Shown here: piece after piece, positions 15,391-26,832 of the stretch
Layout of the letters: every line of letters starts with the position of its first letter
How positions within the stretch are numbered: position 1 is the stretch's first letter
Source of the DNA: JBQTII01 sp052387905
GTDB taxonomy: Bacteria > Actinomycetota > Actinomycetes > Sporichthyales > Sporichthyaceae
Assembly: GCA_052387905.1 (NCBI GenBank)
Contig: JBQTIR010000053.1
Location: forward strand, 1-36,338
DNA: 36,338 nt
Direction: 5' to 3'
The notes under the pieces: generated by a model
What the model saw: the letters and a program-made list of their open reading frames with translations, nothing else
What the model was told of the DNA's origin: nothing
Database searches by the model: none
Position numbers and translations under genes: made by a program

Positions 15391-15433
15391 TTGCATCGCG
15401 ACCGACACCAGGTACAATAGAACACATGTTCGA
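15391..15433 (+). promoter_or_regulatory. Promoter with LexA (SOS) box of DUF222/HNH gene
   Basis: TTGCAT (15391-15396) and TACAAT (15413-15418) are 16 bases apart, and the -10 ends 7 bases before ATG 15426, so the transcript is probably leaderless. TAGAACACATGTTCGA (15418-15433) matches the mycobacterial SOS box TCGAAC-N4-GTTCGA at 11 of 12 defined positions and covers the end of the -10, the transcription start and the start codon. LexA bound here would block transcription until DNA damage. SOS boxes before 13E12-family genes are known in M. tuberculosis. Confidence 0.7.
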
Positions 15434-16821
15434 ACAATTGGCGCCCGGGGTCTTCGCCACAGCCAGTGGTGCGGGCCCCGAGGCTTGGACGCCATCGGCC
15501 GCCGAGGTGGGTTGGCAGGTTCGCAGCCTGCCGGTGGCGCCGCAACCTGAGGCCGACGCCGACTCGGCCTCTCCTTCTGGGAGGCCTGCCCCGCCGACGC
15601 GATGCTGCTCGACGTGTTGTCGAACAGCGATCCGATCGACGATCACCGCGGATTCGACGAAGCCGAGGCGCTGGACCGCCTGATCGGTTTCGAACGCGTG
15701 ATCGCGGCAGCACAAGGCCGCGAGGTCCGCGAGATCGCCGCGCTTGCGGAGCACGCTCTTGCCACACGTCCCAGCGGCCGCTTCGAGACCGAAGCCATCG
15801 ATCATGTCGCCGCGTCGGTGTCGGCGCTCCTGCACCTCGCCCCCAGACTGCGGCCGACAAGGTCGGGATCGCCTGTGCGCTGGCCGAGCGACTACCCACG
15901 ACGCTCGATACGTTGTGCGAGGGAAGCATCTCTCTCGCATCCGCAAAGGCATTGCTGTCCGAGACCTCGCACCTGACCCAGGAGCATGCCCGCGCGGTGG
16001 AGGCCGCGGTTCTTCCCAAGGCCGGCCGTCTGACTCCCGGCCAGGTTCGCGCTGAGACCCGTAAGGCGATCGCCAAACTCGATCCGGACCTGTGCCGAGA
16101 GCGTCACGAGGCCGCACGCAAGGCGCGCCACGTCGGGCTCAGCCCGGCCTCCGACGGCATGGCTTGGCTCTCGGCATATCTGACGGCCCGTGACGCGGAG
16201 GCAGTCTACGGCGTCATCAACGCTCACGCCGCAACAGATACCGGCCCCAGTGATGAGCGCTGCATCGACGAGCGCCGAGCCGACGCAATTGTCGACCTGA
16301 TCCTCGATCCCGATGGGCAGCGTCCCCACGTCTCGACCCAGATACGCGTCGTTGTTCCCGCCGGGACGCTGCTCGGGCTCGGTGACGAACCCGGCCACCT
16401 CCCCGGCTACGGCCCGATCCCCGCCGCCCTGGCCCGCGAAATCGCTGCCGACGCCACCTGGCGCCGAATCCTCACTGACCCCGTCAGTGGCGAGATCCTC
16501 GACCTTGGCACCATCCGTTACCGCCCCAGCCCGGCGCTGATCGAACGCATCAAAGCTCGCGACGGGACCTGCCGCTTTCCCACCTGTACCCGCCGCGGCC
16601 GCTACGTCGACGCCGACCACGTGATCAGTCACCGCCCCGACGGCACCGGAGGAGCGACGTCCGAGCTGAATTTGATCTGCCTCTGTCGGCGGCATCATCG
16701 GGTCAAACATCTCCCCGGCTGGCGCGTGGAACTCGACGCCAATGGCACGGTCACCTGGACCACCCCCGCCGGCCACGTCCACCGCAGCAGACCCGCCGGT
16801 CTCCCTGCGCCCGCTGACTGA
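15426..16821 (+). pseudogene. DUF222/HNH endonuclease (13E12 family), frameshifted
   Basis: Would encode a DUF222 protein with a C-terminal HNH nuclease domain. The reading frame is broken twice. Frame 1 runs from ATG 15426 (FEQLAPGVFATASGAG) to about 15575; frame 2 continues with FWEACPADAMLLDVL to about 15850; frame 3 carries QTAADKVGIACALAERL through to the HNH domain (RDGTCRFPTCTRRGRYVDAD, His, then ELNLICLCRRHH) and the stop at 16819-16821. Both shifts are single-base losses: one T in the CCTT near 15574-15577 and one C in the C-run near 15840-15843 would restore one frame. The rest of the sequence is conserved, so the damage is recent or is a sequencing error. It has an SOS-controlled promoter. 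Confidence 0.8.
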
Positions 16822-16873
16822 CGCTACGCAGACCCGTGATGATCCCCGCCGAACGCTCGCCCTGACCGCCTGC

Positions 16874-16902
16874 TTGCTGCCCTCGGCGCCCTCCCCTAGC
16901 GT
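16874..16902 (+). promoter_or_regulatory. Promoter of hsdM-hsdS
   Basis: TTGCTG (16874-16879) and TAGCGT (16897-16902) are separated by 17 bases. Transcription would start near 16909, leaving a leader of about 30 bases with a GAGAGG ribosome site ahead of ATG 16939. No operator-like repeat was noticed. Confidence 0.5.
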
Positions 16903-16938
16903 CGGGACATCATCCGGGCGTACGACGAGAGGCAAGGC

Positions 16939-19033
<2,095 letters not shown>

Positions 19034-19041
<8 letters not shown>

Positions 19042-20263
19042 ACAGGTGCGATTCGGAGATCTCCTCCAGATCCCGCTCCGCAATGGGGTCAGCTACCCCT
19101 CGGCCCAGCGCGGATCCGGACACCCGATGGTCAACATGCGAGAGATCTTCGCGCACGACAGGATTGGCGACGTTGAGTGTGAACTCGCGCCCCTGACGCA
19201 GGCTGAGCAGTCTCAGTACCTGCTCTCGCCCGGCGACTTGCTGTTTGCTCGCCAGTCGCTCACCTACGAAGGCGCCGGAAAGTGTTCGATTGTCTTGGAC
19301 GGGCGACCGGACCGAACCTGGGAGAGCCACATCATCCGCGCTCGCCTAGACGCTAGCGTTTCCTGCCCGGCTTTCTTCTACTACTACTTCCGCTCATCGC
19401 TAGGCCGCCGCTCGATCGAGAGCATTATCCAACAGGTCGCCGCCGCCGGCATCCGCGGCTCGGACTTGAGCAGACTGCCCGTTCCTCACCCCCCGATTGC
19501 AGCCCAGCAGGCGATCGCGGAGGTGTTGGGGGCGCTCGACGACAAGATCGCCGCCAACACCAGGCTCGCCCGAACGGCGGAGTACCTCGCAGCGGGAGAG
19601 TTCAGCCGCCTGGCCCAACTCAGTTCCGATGTCGTCTCGGTCGGAGAGCTGATCGCGTCGGCTGCATTGGTCATGAGTGACGGCTACCGAACCAAACGAT
19701 CCGAGCTCGGGGACGCGGGCTACCGGATCGTTCGAGTGGCCGACGTCCGCGATGGTCTCGTTCACCTCGATAGCCCCGACTTCGTCCTCGCCGAGTACGC
19801 GACGGCCATCGGTCAGAAGTTCGGCATCGCGGGCGACATCCTGCTGACCACCAAGGGAACGGTCGGCCGAGTGGCCGTCCTCCCAGCGACCGGCGAATCA
19901 GTCGTCTACAGCCCGCAGCTCTGCTTCTTCCGGGTGATTTCCGAGTCGGTGATGACGAGGAGCTTCCTTCGACTGTGGCTGACCAGCCCGGAGTTCCTCG
20001 AACAAGCCGGACACCGGAAGAACAACACCGACATGGCGCCCTACATCAATCTCGCCGACATCCGCAGCCTTCGCATCACGCTTCCACCCGTGGCCGCGCA
20101 GGTCGAAGCCGGGCATGTCCTGGATGCGCTGGAGGCGAAGGTCCACGCGTGTCATCGCGAGAACGGTTCTCTCGCTGCCACCCGCGATGCACTCCTCCCC
20201 GAGCTCATGTCCGGGCGGCTGCGGGTTCGGGATGCCGAGGCGGCGGTGGCAGCACAGCACTGA
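19034..20263 (+). CDS. hsdS: Type I restriction-modification specificity subunit
   Basis: HsdS recognises the split DNA target and holds the complex together. The 409-residue protein has two target-recognition domains (about 5-150 and 200-350), each followed by a conserved helical spacer: PIAAQQAIAEVLGALDDKIA (154-173) and VAAQVEAGHVLDALEAKV (353-370). The ending LLPELMSGRLRV is typical. ATG 19034 lies inside the end of hsdM (8-base overlap), showing translational coupling. The recognition sequence cannot be predicted by eye. Base composition appears less GC-biased than hsdM, as often seen in horizontally exchanged hsdS genes. Confidence 0.93.
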
Positions 20264-20299
20264 CGCTCGGAATCCAACCCGGCGAATTTGGCAGAAACC

Positions 20300-20329
20300 A
20301 GGACAAGATCACCGCGGGCTCGGTAGCGT
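20300..20329 (+). promoter_or_regulatory. Possible promoter of secreted-protein/lipoprotein pair
   Basis: AGGACA (20300-20305, matching GACA of TTGACA) and TAGCGT (20324-20329) are 18 bases apart in the 118-base gap after hsdS. The start would be near 20336, leaving a leader of about 45 bases with GGGGGGA before ATG 20382. This would uncouple the exported pair from hsdMS transcription. Confidence 0.4.
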
Positions 20330-20381
20330 CCGGGCGTTGCGCGGTCCAGGGGAGGATCGCCACCAGTTCCGGGGGGACTAC

Positions 20382-21344
20382 ATGAGCATCCGCACGCACC
20401 TGCGGCGCACCGCCGTCACGACCGCCGCTATCGCCGCCCTCGGCGCCGGGATGGCGCCGGCGGCTCTCGCCGCTCCGGCGCCGGCCGAGCGGGCCGAGTT
20501 GGGTCTGGAGGACATCTTCCGCACCCATGCCCTACCGGTGGCCTTCACCTTCACCCCGCGCGCGGGGCTGACCGCCACCGGGGCCGAGTTGCTGACCCGG
20601 ACCGTGGACGCGCTCGGCAACACGGTCTCGGCCGTCTCGACCAAAAAACTGCGCACGTCCGGGATTGTCGGAGCGGCAAATGCGCCGGCGATCGATAACT
20701 TCGCCTGTGTGAAGAACGGAAGCGCGAAGAAGTTCACCACGCACGATCCGCGCGACATCTATGTCCAGAGCCGCGCGGGGACCCTGCGCTACCTGATCGA
20801 AACCTACGAGCAGCGGAGTGCACGGCGGGTCAACGATCGCCCGCAGACGCAGGTGCAGATCTGTGTGACCGGTGGTGCTGACCTGGATGGTGGGTGGCGG
20901 GCCACCAGGTCCGGGGTGGGCATGTTCCTTGCCGACCGCCACGACACCAAGCTGCGCGGGCACCAGTGGCAGGCCGGGGACAACACCGGTGACCTTCGCC
21001 AGAGCCTGGCCTTCGACATCTCCGGCAAGAAGGTGCCGGTCAACATCAGCGCCTCCCTCACCCAGGGTGCGGGCGACCGGATGGAAGGCTCGTTCGTCGG
21101 CCCGACGCCTACCTTCCTGAACATGTACTCCCGTAATGCCGCAGTCGGCTGGTGGGAAGACGGGTGTACCTCCGGCTGGACCCGGTGCAAGGCGCCGACC
21201 GATGGCCAGACCGCGTTCCGCGGCGCGATCGTGCAAGGACTGTGGGAGTTCGACCCGATCGAGCTACGCCAGCAGCAGACCTTCTACGTCGTGCCCTACC
21301 TCGACGACCGCTGCCCTGCCGCGCAGCAGCCCTGCGCCTCATGA
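20382..21344 (+). CDS. Secreted protein of unknown function
   Basis: A 320-residue protein with a clear Sec signal peptide (residues 1-31: Arg-rich start RTHLRRTAV, hydrophobic AAIAALGAGMAPAALA, cut probably before APAPAE). The mature part has six cysteines (in FACVKN, VQICVTG, GCTSGWTRC and the C-terminal DRCPAAQQPC), suggesting three disulfides, and aromatic stretches such as AVGWWEDGCTSGW. No domain is recognised. ATG 20382 follows the ribosome site GGGGGGA by 4-5 bases. Its stop overlaps the ATG of the following lipoprotein gene by four bases (ATGA), so the two are coupled and probably act together at the cell surface. It sits between hsdS and hsdR, an odd place for exported proteins. Confidence 0.72.
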   Translation: MSIRTHLRRTAVTTAAIAALGAGMAPAALAAPAPAERAELGLEDIFRTHALPVAFTFTPRAGLTATGAELLTRTVDALGNTVSAVSTKKLRTSGIVGAANAPAIDNFACVKNGSAKKFTTHDPRDIYVQSRAGTLRYLIETYEQRSARRVNDRPQTQVQICVTGGADLDGGWRATRSGVGMFLADRHDTKLRGHQWQAGDNTGDLRQSLAFDISGKKVPVNISASLTQGAGDRMEGSFVGPTPTFLNMYSRNAAVGWWEDGCTSGWTRCKAPTDGQTAFRGAIVQGLWEFDPIELRQQQTFYVVPYLDDRCPAAQQPCAS

Positions 21345-22330
21345 CCGCCACGACGAACCGCTCGCCCCGTGGATCCCTCGGCCATCGCATTCTCATCTTC
21401 GCTGCGGCAGGTGCGATTGTCCTCGCCACACTGACCGGGTGCAGCGAGGACCGCGACCGCACCGCGGGGCAAGCCGCCGACGCCCCGCCGCCGCCGGTTG
21501 CCGGGCGCCCGCTCACCGACTACGACGTCATCGTGATAGCCGATGACGCGGGCGATGTCGGTGACGCCGATCTCTACGGCATCACCCTCAGCCCGCTGCA
21601 GGCCTTCCGGATCACCGCCGACAAGCGCATCTCGAGCATGGGCGCTGACCGCACCCGGGTTCTCGTCGCGGCCGCCGACCAGCGGGTCGACAAGCTCGGT
21701 GTGGTCAAAGCCGACGGCTCCATCGCGCCCATCCCTGGCCTCGGGCGACCCTTCGCCTACGAACCCATCCCACTGGATGCGCGGCGCATCGCCTACACGG
21801 ACAGCGGCACTAACAAGGACGACCGGACCAGGCTCCTGGTGTTCAACGCCGGCACGGGTGAACGCCGCGTCCTCTATCGGGACAGCCCCGACTTCTTCGG
21901 TCCCGTGGCTGGTCCAGGAGGTGAGATTGCTGTCGTCCAGTACGAGTCGCCCTACACTCGTAACGGGGAAATCCTCATCATTGACCGCGGCGAGGTTCGT
22001 TCTCTCAAACCAGCTCGCCCGAGCGGCAACCTCGTGTGGGGCACCCGCCTGATGGCGACCTCCGTAGAGGAAGACACGGCCGACGGCGACACCGTCCCGG
22101 CAGGACTGCAGCTGATCAACCCGCGGACCGGCAAGACCCGCGTCATCGACGGCTGGGATCCGATCGCCTGGTCCCCCGACGGGACCCGGCTACTGGTCCG
22201 CGAGTCCGCCGACCTCACCAACTCCCGGCTCGCGATCCTCGACCCGGACGACCCCGAGGACCTCACGATGCTGGGCACCATCCCCCAGCTCACCCTCTAC
22301 ACCGGGGCCTGGGTCCGCGGCCAGGCGTGA
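21341..22330 (+). CDS. Lipoprotein with predicted beta-propeller
   Basis: A 329-residue lipoprotein. The N-terminus ends in a lipobox, LATLTGC, with Cys34 as the lipid-anchored residue. Repeated short beta-rich segments (RLLVFNAGTGERRVLYRD, EILIIDRGEVRSLKPA, GLQLINPRTGKTRVIDGWD, IAWSPDGTRLLVRES) resemble TolB/WD40-like propeller blades. The start ATG 21341 overlaps the previous stop in ATGA. Together with the upstream secreted protein it forms a two-gene exported unit inside the restriction locus. Substrate and role unknown. Confidence 0.75.
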   Translation: MTATTNRSPRGSLGHRILIFAAAGAIVLATLTGCSEDRDRTAGQAADAPPPPVAGRPLTDYDVIVIADDAGDVGDADLYGITLSPLQAFRITADKRISSMGADRTRVLVAAADQRVDKLGVVKADGSIAPIPGLGRPFAYEPIPLDARRIAYTDSGTNKDDRTRLLVFNAGTGERRVLYRDSPDFFGPVAGPGGEIAVVQYESPYTRNGEILIIDRGEVRSLKPARPSGNLVWGTRLMATSVEEDTADGDTVPAGLQLINPRTGKTRVIDGWDPIAWSPDGTRLLVRESADLTNSRLAILDPDDPEDLTMLGTIPQLTLYTGAWVRGQA

Positions 22331-22372
22331 GGCGAGCCCGCAGCGCCCGCGGAACCGCCCGCAGTCGTGCTG

Positions 22373-22410
22373 GCCCTGGGCGAGCGAGTCGGCCAAGCTG
22401 TCCCCAGGGC
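22373..22410 (+). terminator. Hairpin between lipoprotein gene and hsdR
   Basis: GCCCTGGG (22373-22380) pairs perfectly with CCCAGGGC (22403-22410) around a 22-base loop, 43 bases after the lipoprotein stop codon. No T-run follows. Further on, GGTGA-CA-TCACC (22441-22452) is a small dyad 43 bases before hsdR that could be an operator. No clear -10/-35 for hsdR was found in this 164-base gap. Confidence 0.4.
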
Positions 22411-22494
22411 GGGTACGCCCCACCGACGGGGAGGCATCAAGGTGACATCACCGAGAATGCGTGACGCCGGCTCAGCCATCGGCGCGCTGCCCTG

Positions 22495-25400
22495 ATGGCA
22501 GGAATCGGGCTGTCGGAAGCCGAGTGGGAGTCGCTGGCCCTCGACACGTTGGGTGAGCTGGGGTGGGAGTTCGTCCCGGGCGAAGTTGTTGCGCCGGGGG
22601 CGCCGGGAGCGCTGGGCGATGGCACGCGCGAATCCTGGAGCGAGCTGGCGATCCGGCCCCGGATAGTCAGCGCACTGGCGCGACTCAACCCCACAGTGCC
22701 GGCGCAGTATGTGGCCCAGGCGGTGGCCGAGATCCTGAGCCCGAAATCGCAGGATGCGATCACGGAGAACCACCGCGTCCACGGATACCTGGTCGGCGGC
22801 TACCGCGGGATCACCTACACCGAGGATGGGCAGGAGCGCACACCCACGATCCGGCTGATCTCCGGCGACCCGGCGCAGAACGAGTGGCTGGCGGTCAGTC
22901 AGGTCACGCTGGTGGGCGGGGACTACAAGCGGCGCTTCGACATCGTCCTGTACTGCAACGGGATGCCGGTCAGCGTGCTGGAGCTGAAGAAGGCCGGCTC
23001 GAAGAACGCCCACGTGGCCGGCGCACACGCGCAGCTCGCGACCTACATTCACGAGTTCCCGATGGCGTTCCGGTTCGCGGCCTTCACCGTCGCCACCGAC
23101 GGGATCTTCGCCCGCTACGGCACCCCGTTCACTCCGCTCAATCATTTCTCGCCCTGGTCGATCGACGAGCAGGGGAAGCCGATTGCCACCCCCACACCGG
23201 ACGGCCAGACCGGGATGGAGCTGGCGCTGTTCGGGCTGTATGACCAGCCGCGCTTTCTCGACCTGCTGCTGAACTTCACGGCGTTCGACGCCGATGACTC
23301 CGGCCTGGCCAAGCGGATCGCGAAGCCGCACCAGTTCATCGCGGTCAACAAGGCCGTCGCCAAGACTGTGGAGGCGGTGGCCGGGGACGGCAAGGCGGGC
23401 GTCGTCTGGCACACCCAGGGCTCGGGCAAGTCGATGGAGATGGAGCTCTACGTCAACCTGGTGATGCGTCATCAGGCATTGGGCAACCCGACGATCGTGG
23501 TGATCACCGACCGCACCGAACTGGACGGCCAGCTGTACGAGGGCTTCGCCCGCAGCGAACTACTCCCCGAACAGCCCGTCCAGGTCACCTCGCGCGGGAA
23601 ACTGCGCGCCGAACTGACCAACCGGGTGACTGGCGGCCTCTACTTCACCACGCTGCAGAAGTTCGGCCGCAGCAAGGAAGAACGCGAGGCCGGTGACGAT
23701 CACCCGCAGCTCTCGGACCGCCGCAACATCGTCGTCGTGGTCGACGAGGCGCACCGCAGCCACTACGACGACCTCGACGGCTACGCCCACCATCTCAAGA
23801 CCGCGCTGCCACACGCCACGCTGATTGCCTTCACCGGCACTCCGGTCTCCTTCGCCGACCGCAACACCCAGGAGGTGTTCGGCGACTACATCGACATTTA
23901 CGACCTGACCCGCGCGGTAGCGGACGGCGCCACCGTGCCGGTGTATTTCGAGCAGCGCATCGTCAAGGTCGCCCTCGCCGGCGAGGTCACCGAGGCCGAC
24001 CTCGACGCTGCAGCCGCGGAGGCCACCGACGGGCTTACCGAGGCCGAACGGGTCAAGGCCGAAAAGGCCGTCGCCGTCGTCAATGCGCTCTACGGCGCAC
24101 CGGCCCGCCTCGCTGAGTTGGCGAAGGACCTCGTCGCGCACTGGGAGAACCGCAGCGATCAGATGCGCAAGTTCATCGAGGCTCCGGGCAAGGCGTTGAT
24201 CGTCGGAGCGACGCGGGAGATCTGCGCGAACCTCTACGCCGAGATCATCACGCTCCGACCCGAATGGCATTCGGCCGACATCAACGCCGGACGGATCAAG
24301 GTCGTCTACTCCGGCGTCGCCACCGACACCGCGCCGGTTTCGACGCACAACCGGTCCTCGGCGGCGAACGCCACGATCAAGAACCGGCTGCGCGAGGTCG
24401 ACGATGAGCTCGAGCTGGTGATCGTGAAGGACATGATGCTCACCGGCTTCGACTCCCCGCCCCTGCACACCCTGTACCTGGACCGCCCGCTCAAGGGCGC
24501 CCTGCTTATGCAGACCCTGGCCCGGGTCAACCGCACGTACCGTGGCAAGGCCGACGGGCTCCTCGTTGCCTACGCACCGCTGGCGGAGAACCTCGCTGCG
24601 GCGCTGTCGGAGTACACCTCCACCGACCAGGTCACCAAGCCCGTCGGCAAGAACGTCGCCGAGGCCGTCGAGCTCACCGAAACCTTGATCGCGACCCTGG
24701 CCACCCTGGTCGCCGGACACGACTGGCGCGCTGTGCTCGCCAAGGGTGGACCCAAGGCGCGGCTGCACGCCGTCACCTCCACGGTGAACTACCTGCGCGA
24801 TCCGGCCACCCCAGGTAACGCACCGGCCGCCGACGAAACCGAGACCTTGGGCAAGCGATACCGCCGGACCTCGGCAGAGCTCGCGCGGGCCTGGGCCTTG
24901 TGCTCGGGGTCGAAGAACCTCGTCGAACTGCAACCCGAGGCTCAGTTCTACGAGGAGGTCCGCGTGTGGATGGCCAAGTTCGACGCTGAGGAACGCGCCG
25001 CGTCGGGCGAGCCGATCCCCGAGGAGATCCAGCGGATGCTGGCCGAACTGATCGCCACCTCCACCGAGACCGGCGGAGTCATCGACGTCTACGCCGCCGC
25101 CGGGATGCCGCGCCCGAAGCTCAGCGACCTGAACCTGGACTTCCTGGCCAAGACGCAGGCGGCGCCCAACCCGCACCTCGCGATCGAGGCCCTGCGCAAG
25201 CTCTTGACCGACGAATCCGCGAAGGCCACGCCCGGCAACGTCGTGCGGGCGCGTGCCTTCTCCGAACGGATCACCGAACTGATGGCCCGTTACACCAACT
25301 CCCAGCTCACCTCCGCGGAGGTCATCGCCGAGCTGGTGAAGCTGGCCGAGGAGGTCGCCGCCGAAGGCAACCGGGGCGCGGCCTTCTCCCCGCCGCTGTC

Positions 25401-25689
25401 ACCGGACGAGCTCGCGTTCTATGACGCGGTAGCCGCCAACGACTCCGCGAAGCAGCTCCAGGGCGAGGACATCCTCGCCCAGATCGCGCGCGAGCTCGTC
25501 GAGGTCATGCGCCGCGACATCCGCACCGACTGGACCGTCCGCGAGGACGTCCGCGCCAAGCTCCGCTTCTCGATCCGGGCTCTGCTGGTGAAGTACAAGT
25601 ACCCGCCCGACAAGCGCGACGACGCGATCAAGCTGGTCCTGGAGCAGATGGAGTCTCTCGCCCCCCGTTACGCCGTCGAGCGGGACTGA
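22495..25689 (+). CDS. hsdR: Type I restriction endonuclease/translocase subunit
   Basis: HsdR cuts unmethylated DNA after ATP-driven translocation as part of the HsdR-M-S complex. The 1064-residue length is normal. The N-terminal PD-(D/E)XK nuclease core is visible as Asp149 (RFDIVLY) and Glu163-x-Lys165 (VLELKKAG). The helicase motor has Walker A HTQGSGKS (306-313), Walker B VDEAHRS (DEAH 417-420), AFTGTP, and a C-lobe with MMLTGFDSPPLHTLYLDRPL and QTLARVNRTYRGK. The C-terminal third is helical, as in the family. ATG 22495 is chosen because the protein begins close to the nuclease domain; no strong ribosome site precedes it. It is separated from hsdMS by two exported-protein genes, so the set is complete but split. 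Confidence 0.93.
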   Translation: MAGIGLSEAEWESLALDTLGELGWEFVPGEVVAPGAPGALGDGTRESWSELAIRPRIVSALARLNPTVPAQYVAQAVAEILSPKSQDAITENHRVHGYLVGGYRGITYTEDGQERTPTIRLISGDPAQNEWLAVSQVTLVGGDYKRRFDIVLYCNGMPVSVLELKKAGSKNAHVAGAHAQLATYIHEFPMAFRFAAFTVATDGIFARYGTPFTPLNHFSPWSIDEQGKPIATPTPDGQTGMELALFGLYDQPRFLDLLLNFTAFDADDSGLAKRIAKPHQFIAVNKAVAKTVEAVAGDGKAGVVWHTQGSGKSMEMELYVNLVMRHQALGNPTIVVITDRTELDGQLYEGFARSELLPEQPVQVTSRGKLRAELTNRVTGGLYFTTLQKFGRSKEEREAGDDHPQLSDRRNIVVVVDEAHRSHYDDLDGYAHHLKTALPHATLIAFTGTPVSFADRNTQEVFGDYIDIYDLTRAVADGATVPVYFEQRIVKVALAGEVTEADLDAAAAEATDGLTEAERVKAEKAVAVVNALYGAPARLAELAKDLVAHWENRSDQMRKFIEAPGKALIVGATREICANLYAEIITLRPEWHSADINAGRIKVVYSGVATDTAPVSTHNRSSAANATIKNRLREVDDELELVIVKDMMLTGFDSPPLHTLYLDRPLKGALLMQTLARVNRTYRGKADGLLVAYAPLAENLAAALSEYTSTDQVTKPVGKNVAEAVELTETLIATLATLVAGHDWRAVLAKGGPKARLHAVTSTVNYLRDPATPGNAPAADETETLGKRYRRTSAELARAWALCSGSKNLVELQPEAQFYEEVRVWMAKFDAEERAASGEPIPEEIQRMLAELIATSTETGGVIDVYAAAGMPRPKLSDLNLDFLAKTQAAPNPHLAIEALRKLLTDESAKATPGNVVRARAFSERITELMARYTNSQLTSAEVIAELVKLAEEVAAEGNRGAAFSPPLSPDELAFYDAVAANDSAKQLQGEDILAQIARELVEVMRRDIRTDWTVREDVRAKLRFSIRALLVKYKYPPDKRDDAIKLVLEQMESLAPRYAVERD

Positions 25690-25738
25690 CCGAAATGTCG
25701 GTGGCGACCGGCAGGCTACCCACGAAGGGGTGGTGACC

Positions 25739-26782
25739 ATGGAGATCGAACCGTCAGGGCAGTTCCTGGTCTACGCCGACCAGTCGGGACGCCTGAAGAT
25801 CGACGTCCGCCTGGACGGGGACACCGTCTGGCTGACCCAGCAGGCGATGTCCGATTTGTTCCAAACTTCCGTTCCGAACGTCAGCATGCACATCAGCAAC
25901 GTCTTCGAGGAGGGCGAGCTCGCGGCAGCGGGAACTGTTCAGGATTTCTTAACGGTTCGCACGGAAGGTGAGCGAACCGTCCGTCGAAACCTCACCCACT
26001 ACAACCTCGACGTGATCATCTCCGTCGGGTATCGCGTCAAGAGCCAGGTGGCCACAAACTTCCGCATGTGGGCCACGGATCGGCTCCGCGAGTACATCGT
26101 CAAGGGCTTCACTCTGGACGACGAGCGGCTGAAGAATCCAGACAGGCCGTTTGACTACTTCGACGAGTTGCTCCGCCGGATTCAGGACATCCGAACCTCG
26201 GAGCGGCGGTTCTACCAGAAGATCACTGACATCTACGCCACCAGCGTTGACTACGACCCCACCCAACCCATAAGCCTCACGTTTTTCGCGACGGTCCAGA
26301 ACAAGATGCACTGGGCGATCACAGGCAAGACCGCAGCCCAGATCGTGCGCGAGCGGGCGGACGCGGCCAAGCCAAACATGGGCCTGACCACCTGGCGGGG
26401 GCCAACGATCCGGAAGGCCGACGTCACCGTCGCGAAGAACTACCTCGACGAGACCGAGCTTGCCGCGCTGAACAACCTCGTCGAGCAGTACCTGGTGTTT
26501 GCCGAGGGGCAGGCCATGCGCCGCATCCCGATGCACATGGCCGACTGGATCTCCAAGCTCGATGCCTTTCTCGAGCTCAACGACCGCGAAATTCTGCGTG
26601 ATGCGGGCAGGGTGTCCCAGGAAGTCGCTGCTGCGAGCGCCGGCGTCGAGTACGAGCGGTTCCGACAGCGTCACATAGCGGCGGACGACACCGCCGGAAA
26701 TGACTTCGATCGCTTCGTCGCCGAACTTCCTGGTTCGCCTCCGGCCAAGCCCGCTGATGGAGAGGGCGGCGAGAATGTCTAG
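25739..26782 (+). CDS. RhuM-family protein
   Basis: A 347-residue protein of the RhuM ('virulence protein RhuM') family, biochemical function unestablished. Features typical of the family: an N-terminal DNA-binding-like segment with VWLTQQAMSDLFQTSVPNVS (winged/HTH-like, about 29-48), then LTHYNLDVIISVGYRV and FRMWATDRLREYIVKGF, then RRIQDIRTSERRFYQKITDI, and a C-terminal helical part with AKNYLDETELAALNNLVEQY. ATG 25739 follows the ribosome site GAAGGGG by 8 bases; GTG 25730 and 25733 are in-frame alternatives. It lies 49 bases after hsdR and 50 bases before the ATPase gene on the same strand, probably one transcript. RhuM genes are often found beside type I restriction systems, suggesting a defence role. 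Confidence 0.85.
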   Translation: MEIEPSGQFLVYADQSGRLKIDVRLDGDTVWLTQQAMSDLFQTSVPNVSMHISNVFEEGELAAAGTVQDFLTVRTEGERTVRRNLTHYNLDVIISVGYRVKSQVATNFRMWATDRLREYIVKGFTLDDERLKNPDRPFDYFDELLRRIQDIRTSERRFYQKITDIYATSVDYDPTQPISLTFFATVQNKMHWAITGKTAAQIVRERADAAKPNMGLTTWRGPTIRKADVTVAKNYLDETELAALNNLVEQYLVFAEGQAMRRIPMHMADWISKLDAFLELNDREILRDAGRVSQEVAAASAGVEYERFRQRHIAADDTAGNDFDRFVAELPGSPPAKPADGEGGENV

Positions 26783-26832
26783 ACCCGTGCCGGGCCGCGG
26801 TCGCGCACGGCCTGGAATCCGGAGGGGACGCC

